Assembly: GCA_036005605.1 (NCBI GenBank)
Contig: DASYQJ010000255.1
Location: 1 to 17,350 of the forward strand
DNA: 17,350 nt
Direction of reading: 5' to 3'
Origin: JALZAA01 sp036005605
GTDB lineage: Bacteria > Actinomycetota > Acidimicrobiia > IMCC26256 > JACDBD01
The first letter of the stretch is position 1. Each line of letters begins with the position of its first letter. The notes beneath the pieces are model-generated. The model was not told the DNA's origin, ran no database searches, and saw only the letters and a program-made list of their open reading frames with translations. Shown here in pieces: positions 15,701 through 17,350 of the stretch. Position numbers and translations under genes: made by a program.

Positions 15701-17169
15701 CGGCGATCGACGGCGATCCGTCGACCGCGTGGACCACGCCGTTCGCCACGCCCGCCGGACAGTGGATGGAAGTCGATGCGGGACAACCGGTCACGTTCGA
15801 CCACCTCGACCTCCAGGTCGTGGCGGACGGGCGTCACTCCGTGCCGACGCGCGTGCGCATCGACGCCGACGGACAGACCCGGACGGTCGACCTCCCCGCG
15901 ATCGGCGACCAGCCGCAAGAAAACGCGACGGCGCCGGTGACGGTGTCGTTCGATCCCGTGACCGCGAGGAACGTGCGCGTCACGGTCGAGTCCGTGCGCG
16001 AGGTATCGACGCGTGAGTACTACTCGAACACGCCGATCGTGACGCCGGTGGCGTTGGCCGAGCTCGGCATCCCGGGCGTGCAGCGGCCGGCGCTCGCAGA
16101 CACGCTCCCGGGAGTGTGCCGCGACGACCTCCTCACGATCGACGGCTCGCCCCTCCCGGTCCGAGTGACCGGGCCCGTCGCCGACGCGTCGGCCGGCCGT
16201 CCCCTGAGCGCCGAGCCGTGCGACCCGACGACGGGCGGCGCATCGTCGTCGCCGCTCGCGCTCGATCGCGGGCAGCACGTCCTGCGCGCCGCGCTCGGCC
16301 TCGACACGGGCGTCGACCTCGATGGGATCGTGCTCGGCTCCGACGCCGGCGGCGCGCCGCTCGCCCTCGGTGCCCGGGGCGCCGTCCCCGCCGCGGCCGA
16401 GCCCACCGGCGGCACGCCGAAGGTCGAGGTCACGTCCTCGGGGCGCACGAACATGAAGCTGCACGTCACAGGGGCCGACAAGCCGTTCTGGCTCGTGCTC
16501 GGGGAGAGCCACAACCGGGGCTGGGTCGCGTCCGTCGACGGCCACGACCTGGGGAAGGGGCAGCTCGTCAACGGGTACGCGAACGGCTGGCTCGTCGACC
16601 CGAAGGACGCACACACGCTCGACGTCACGCTCACGTGGACGCCGCAGCGCACGGTGTGGATCGCGCTCGCGATCTCCGGCGTCACGATGCTCCTGTGCAC
16701 GGCGCTCGCGCTGGGTCTCCTGTCCCGGCGCCGCCGGGCGCCGGCGGCGGAGCCGCCCAACAACTTTGACGAGCCGCCGGTGTTCCGCTCGCCGATGGTG
16801 GCGGCGGGTACGCGGCCGCGCCGTCTGGTCGTCGCCGCCACCGCGATCGGCGCCGGGTTGCTCGCCGCGGTGCTCATCAACCCGCTGCCCGGGCTCCTCG
16901 TCGGGCTGCTCGTGCTGGCGGCGCTCGTACGCCCGCGCTTGCGCGTCGTGCTGGCGATCGGCGCTCCGGTCGCGCTCGGGCTCGCGGGCCTCTACGTGCT
17001 CGCGGAGCAGACGCTCAACGAGTACCCGCCGGTGTTCGAGTGGCCGACGTTCTTCGACCGTGTCCACGTCCTCGGCTGGCTCGCCGTTGCGCTGATCGCC
17101 GCCGATGCGCTCGTCGAGGTCGTGCGCACCCGTCGCCGCCGACCGGGCGAGCCGCCGCCGAGCGGTTAG
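12706..17169 (+). CDS. aftD-like: AftD-like alpha-(1->3)-arabinofuranosyltransferase with discoidin-like domains
   Basis: This 1487-residue membrane protein fits the AftD/DUF3367 family, whose mycobacterial member adds arabinofuranose from decaprenyl-phosphoarabinose to envelope arabinan. Residues about 28-450 form the GT-C membrane part, with the family signature VAADTKQYLYLDP (50-62; candidate catalytic Asp53), WDPNIGLGT and GYVFPMGPYYW soon after. The long extracytoplasmic part carries two F5/8-type-C (discoidin-like) carbohydrate-binding domains, at about 740-882 and 980-1125. Each has a D-G-D...TAW motif (MDGDLRTAW, IDGDPSTAW). A further domain contains GESHNRGWVASVDG (about 1266-1279) and NGYANGWLVDP. 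Four or so helices close the protein at about 1318-1480. The GTG start at 12706 overlaps the GT4 stop and has GAGGA five bases upstream. Length is close to that of mycobacterial AftD (about 1400). The sugar specificity is inferred from the family. Confidence 0.88.
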   Translation: MTTVARRPAPVTAEAPAAPPASARRRRVLGYSLLAALAYIPPLLTATGKVAADTKQYLYLDPTRLLERAPSMWDPNIGLGTVTHQNIGYVFPMGPYYWVMENVGFPSWIAQRIWLGSLVFFAGLGVLYLLRTIDMRGPGAVVAALAYMLSPYSLHYAARISVILLPWAGLGWLIALMVRALRKGGWRYPAAFAIVVQIVGSVNATALVFALLAPLLWVPYAVWITREIDWRRAALTLARIGVLTLGASLWWISGLWAQGAYGIDILKYTETVKTVATAGVAPEVLRGLGYWFFYGGDKLGNWIEASVHYTQSRPLIVASYVVPTLALLAAAFIRWRHRFYFAVLMLIGVAIAVGAHPFDDPSPFGALLKAFADSSNAGLALRSVGRAVPLVALGAAVLLGAGVTAFVRWLDRRDLHRYGLVTIGLVGAIVIAALPALWNGDYYGKNLQRPEDVPSYWTRAIAAVDARPHDTRVLEMPGSDFASYRWGNTVDPITPGLMDRPYVARELIPYGTPETNDLLNALDGRIQEGLIDPAAIAPIARLMSAGDILVRSDLQVDRYNLVRPKQMELLLNPSPPGIGAPTSYGTSLGPPLDFPLLDEKTLALPAGTRDPAPVEVFPVEGAPAIVRAQPAADPLVVAGGGDGLVDIAGLGMLDGNSLVQYSGSYAGHPAELRKQARTDGAVLVVTDSNRRRARRWSTVRENVGYTERPGEKPLVHDPSDARLDVFPGAGDDSYTVTEQRGATVQASAYGNNISYTPEDRPARAMDGDLRTAWKAGDFDAVDGEHIRVTLDHPVTTDHINLVQPLYGDRNRWITKATLRLDDGHEVTTNLGDASRTDAGQTVTFPRRTVKSFDIAVDATNIGKRPSYSGVSGVGFAEIRIRDDAPDAQDVHVEEVTRMPVDLTSDVGADSLAHRLVFSMSRSRTILVPPRYSEDERSLTRAFDVPAGREFGLGGTARISTAAPDELVDQLVGIPGADAGGITARSSARLPGDLQARASSAIDGDPSTAWTTPFATPAGQWMEVDAGQPVTFDHLDLQVVADGRHSVPTRVRIDADGQTRTVDLPAIGDQPQENATAPVTVSFDPVTARNVRVTVESVREVSTREYYSNTPIVTPVALAELGIPGVQRPALADTLPGVCRDDLLTIDGSPLPVRVTGPVADASAGRPLSAEPCDPTTGGASSSPLALDRGQHVLRAALGLDTGVDLDGIVLGSDAGGAPLALGARGAVPAAAEPTGGTPKVEVTSSGRTNMKLHVTGADKPFWLVLGESHNRGWVASVDGHDLGKGQLVNGYANGWLVDPKDAHTLDVTLTWTPQRTVWIALAISGVTMLLCTALALGLLSRRRRAPAAEPPNNFDEPPVFRSPMVAAGTRPRRLVVAATAIGAGLLAAVLINPLPGLLVGLLVLAALVRPRLRVVLAIGAPVALGLAGLYVLAEQTLNEYPPVFEWPTFFDRVHVLGWLAVALIAADALVEVVRTRRRRPGEPPPSG

Positions 17170-17183
17170 CGTTCGGGGGACCG

Positions 17184-17350
17184 ATGAGCCCCCGTCATCG
17201 ACCCTCTGTCATCTTCGCGGCGGTCGTCGTCGCAACAGCCGTTGTGATCTTCGCTTCTGCCGGCGCGGCCGGCGCGGTGGACTCCGAAGGCGATCTCGCG
17301 CGCATCACGAAGTCCGGCGACGAGCTCGCCAAGGCGGGTGGTGCGAAGTT
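17184..17350 (+). CDS. Secreted or exported protein, N-terminal part (runs off window)
   Basis: Fifty-five codons are visible. The ATG at 17184 follows a strong GGGGGA ribosome binding site four bases upstream and lies 14 bases after the arabinofuranosyltransferase stop, so it is probably in the same operon. The product begins MSPRHRPS, then has a hydrophobic stretch (about 9-24) and an AGA (29-31) that fits a signal peptidase I site, followed by a charged mature start (VDSEGDLARITKSGDE). There is no lipobox cysteine in the visible part. Function is unknown; the context suggests an envelope-associated extracytoplasmic protein. Confidence 0.75.
   Translation, partial: MSPRHRPSVIFAAVVVATAVVIFASAGAAGAVDSEGDLARITKSGDELAKAGGAK

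Noticed and set aside
15499..17067. Minus-strand open frame of 522 codons opposite the C-terminal part of the arabinofuranosyltransferase
   Set aside because: Repetitive Arg/Glu/His-rich translation, while the plus-strand frame holds recognisable sugar-binding domains and membrane helices.
1..17350. CRISPR arrays, tRNA or rRNA genes, insertion sequences and phage attachment sites
   Set aside because: I looked for regularly spaced repeats, cloverleaf-like segments, transposase motifs and terminal repeats by eye and found none that hold up.

Overview
The window is about 70% GC by eye, with GTG and TTG starts, 4-base stop/start overlaps and short TANNNT boxes close to start codons. Its most telling gene encodes a very large AftD-type arabinofuranosyltransferase with discoidin-like domains. 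This points to an Actinomycetota chromosome, perhaps an Acidimicrobiia-like lineage; the class is inference and nothing here proves it. There is no mobile element, CRISPR array, tRNA or rRNA. Every complete gene fits cell-envelope glycan assembly or modification.

Layout. (1) Positions 1-1532, minus strand: a multi-membrane GT-C glycosyltransferase followed, with an ATGA overlap, by the first 67 residues of a paralogue that leaves the window. (2) 1633-4119, plus strand, divergent from (1): a large membrane protein with a spermidine-synthase-like Rossmann domain between two transmembrane blocks. The 100-base gap between (1) and (2) carries a 34-base near-perfect hairpin palindrome. (3) 4116-11424, minus strand: a seven-gene run. 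In transcription order it is methyltransferase, SGNH-type acyltransferase, second acyltransferase, GT-C glycosyltransferase (TTG start), methyltransferase, polyprenol-phosphate sugar synthase-like GT2, and DUF2304 membrane protein. It meets (2) tail to tail on a shared CTAG that is a stop codon on both strands. (4) 11504-17350, plus strand, divergent from (3): GT4 glycosyltransferase, AftD-like arabinofuranosyltransferase, and the start of a secreted protein.

How they may work together (inference). The GT4 would act in the cytoplasm on a nucleotide-sugar donor. The GT2 with its DUF2304 partner would make a polyprenyl-phosphate sugar. The GT-C enzymes and AftD would use polyprenyl-phosphate sugars outside the membrane to extend or decorate an envelope polysaccharide, and the two acyltransferases and two methyltransferases would modify it. 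The set resembles the mycobacterial apparatus that builds and decorates arabinan. No mycolate or galactan gene is visible, so the polymer may be a different one.

The longest stretch without a gene is about 100 bases (1533-1632). The other notable gaps are 10529-10626 and 11425-11503, and all three are described below.
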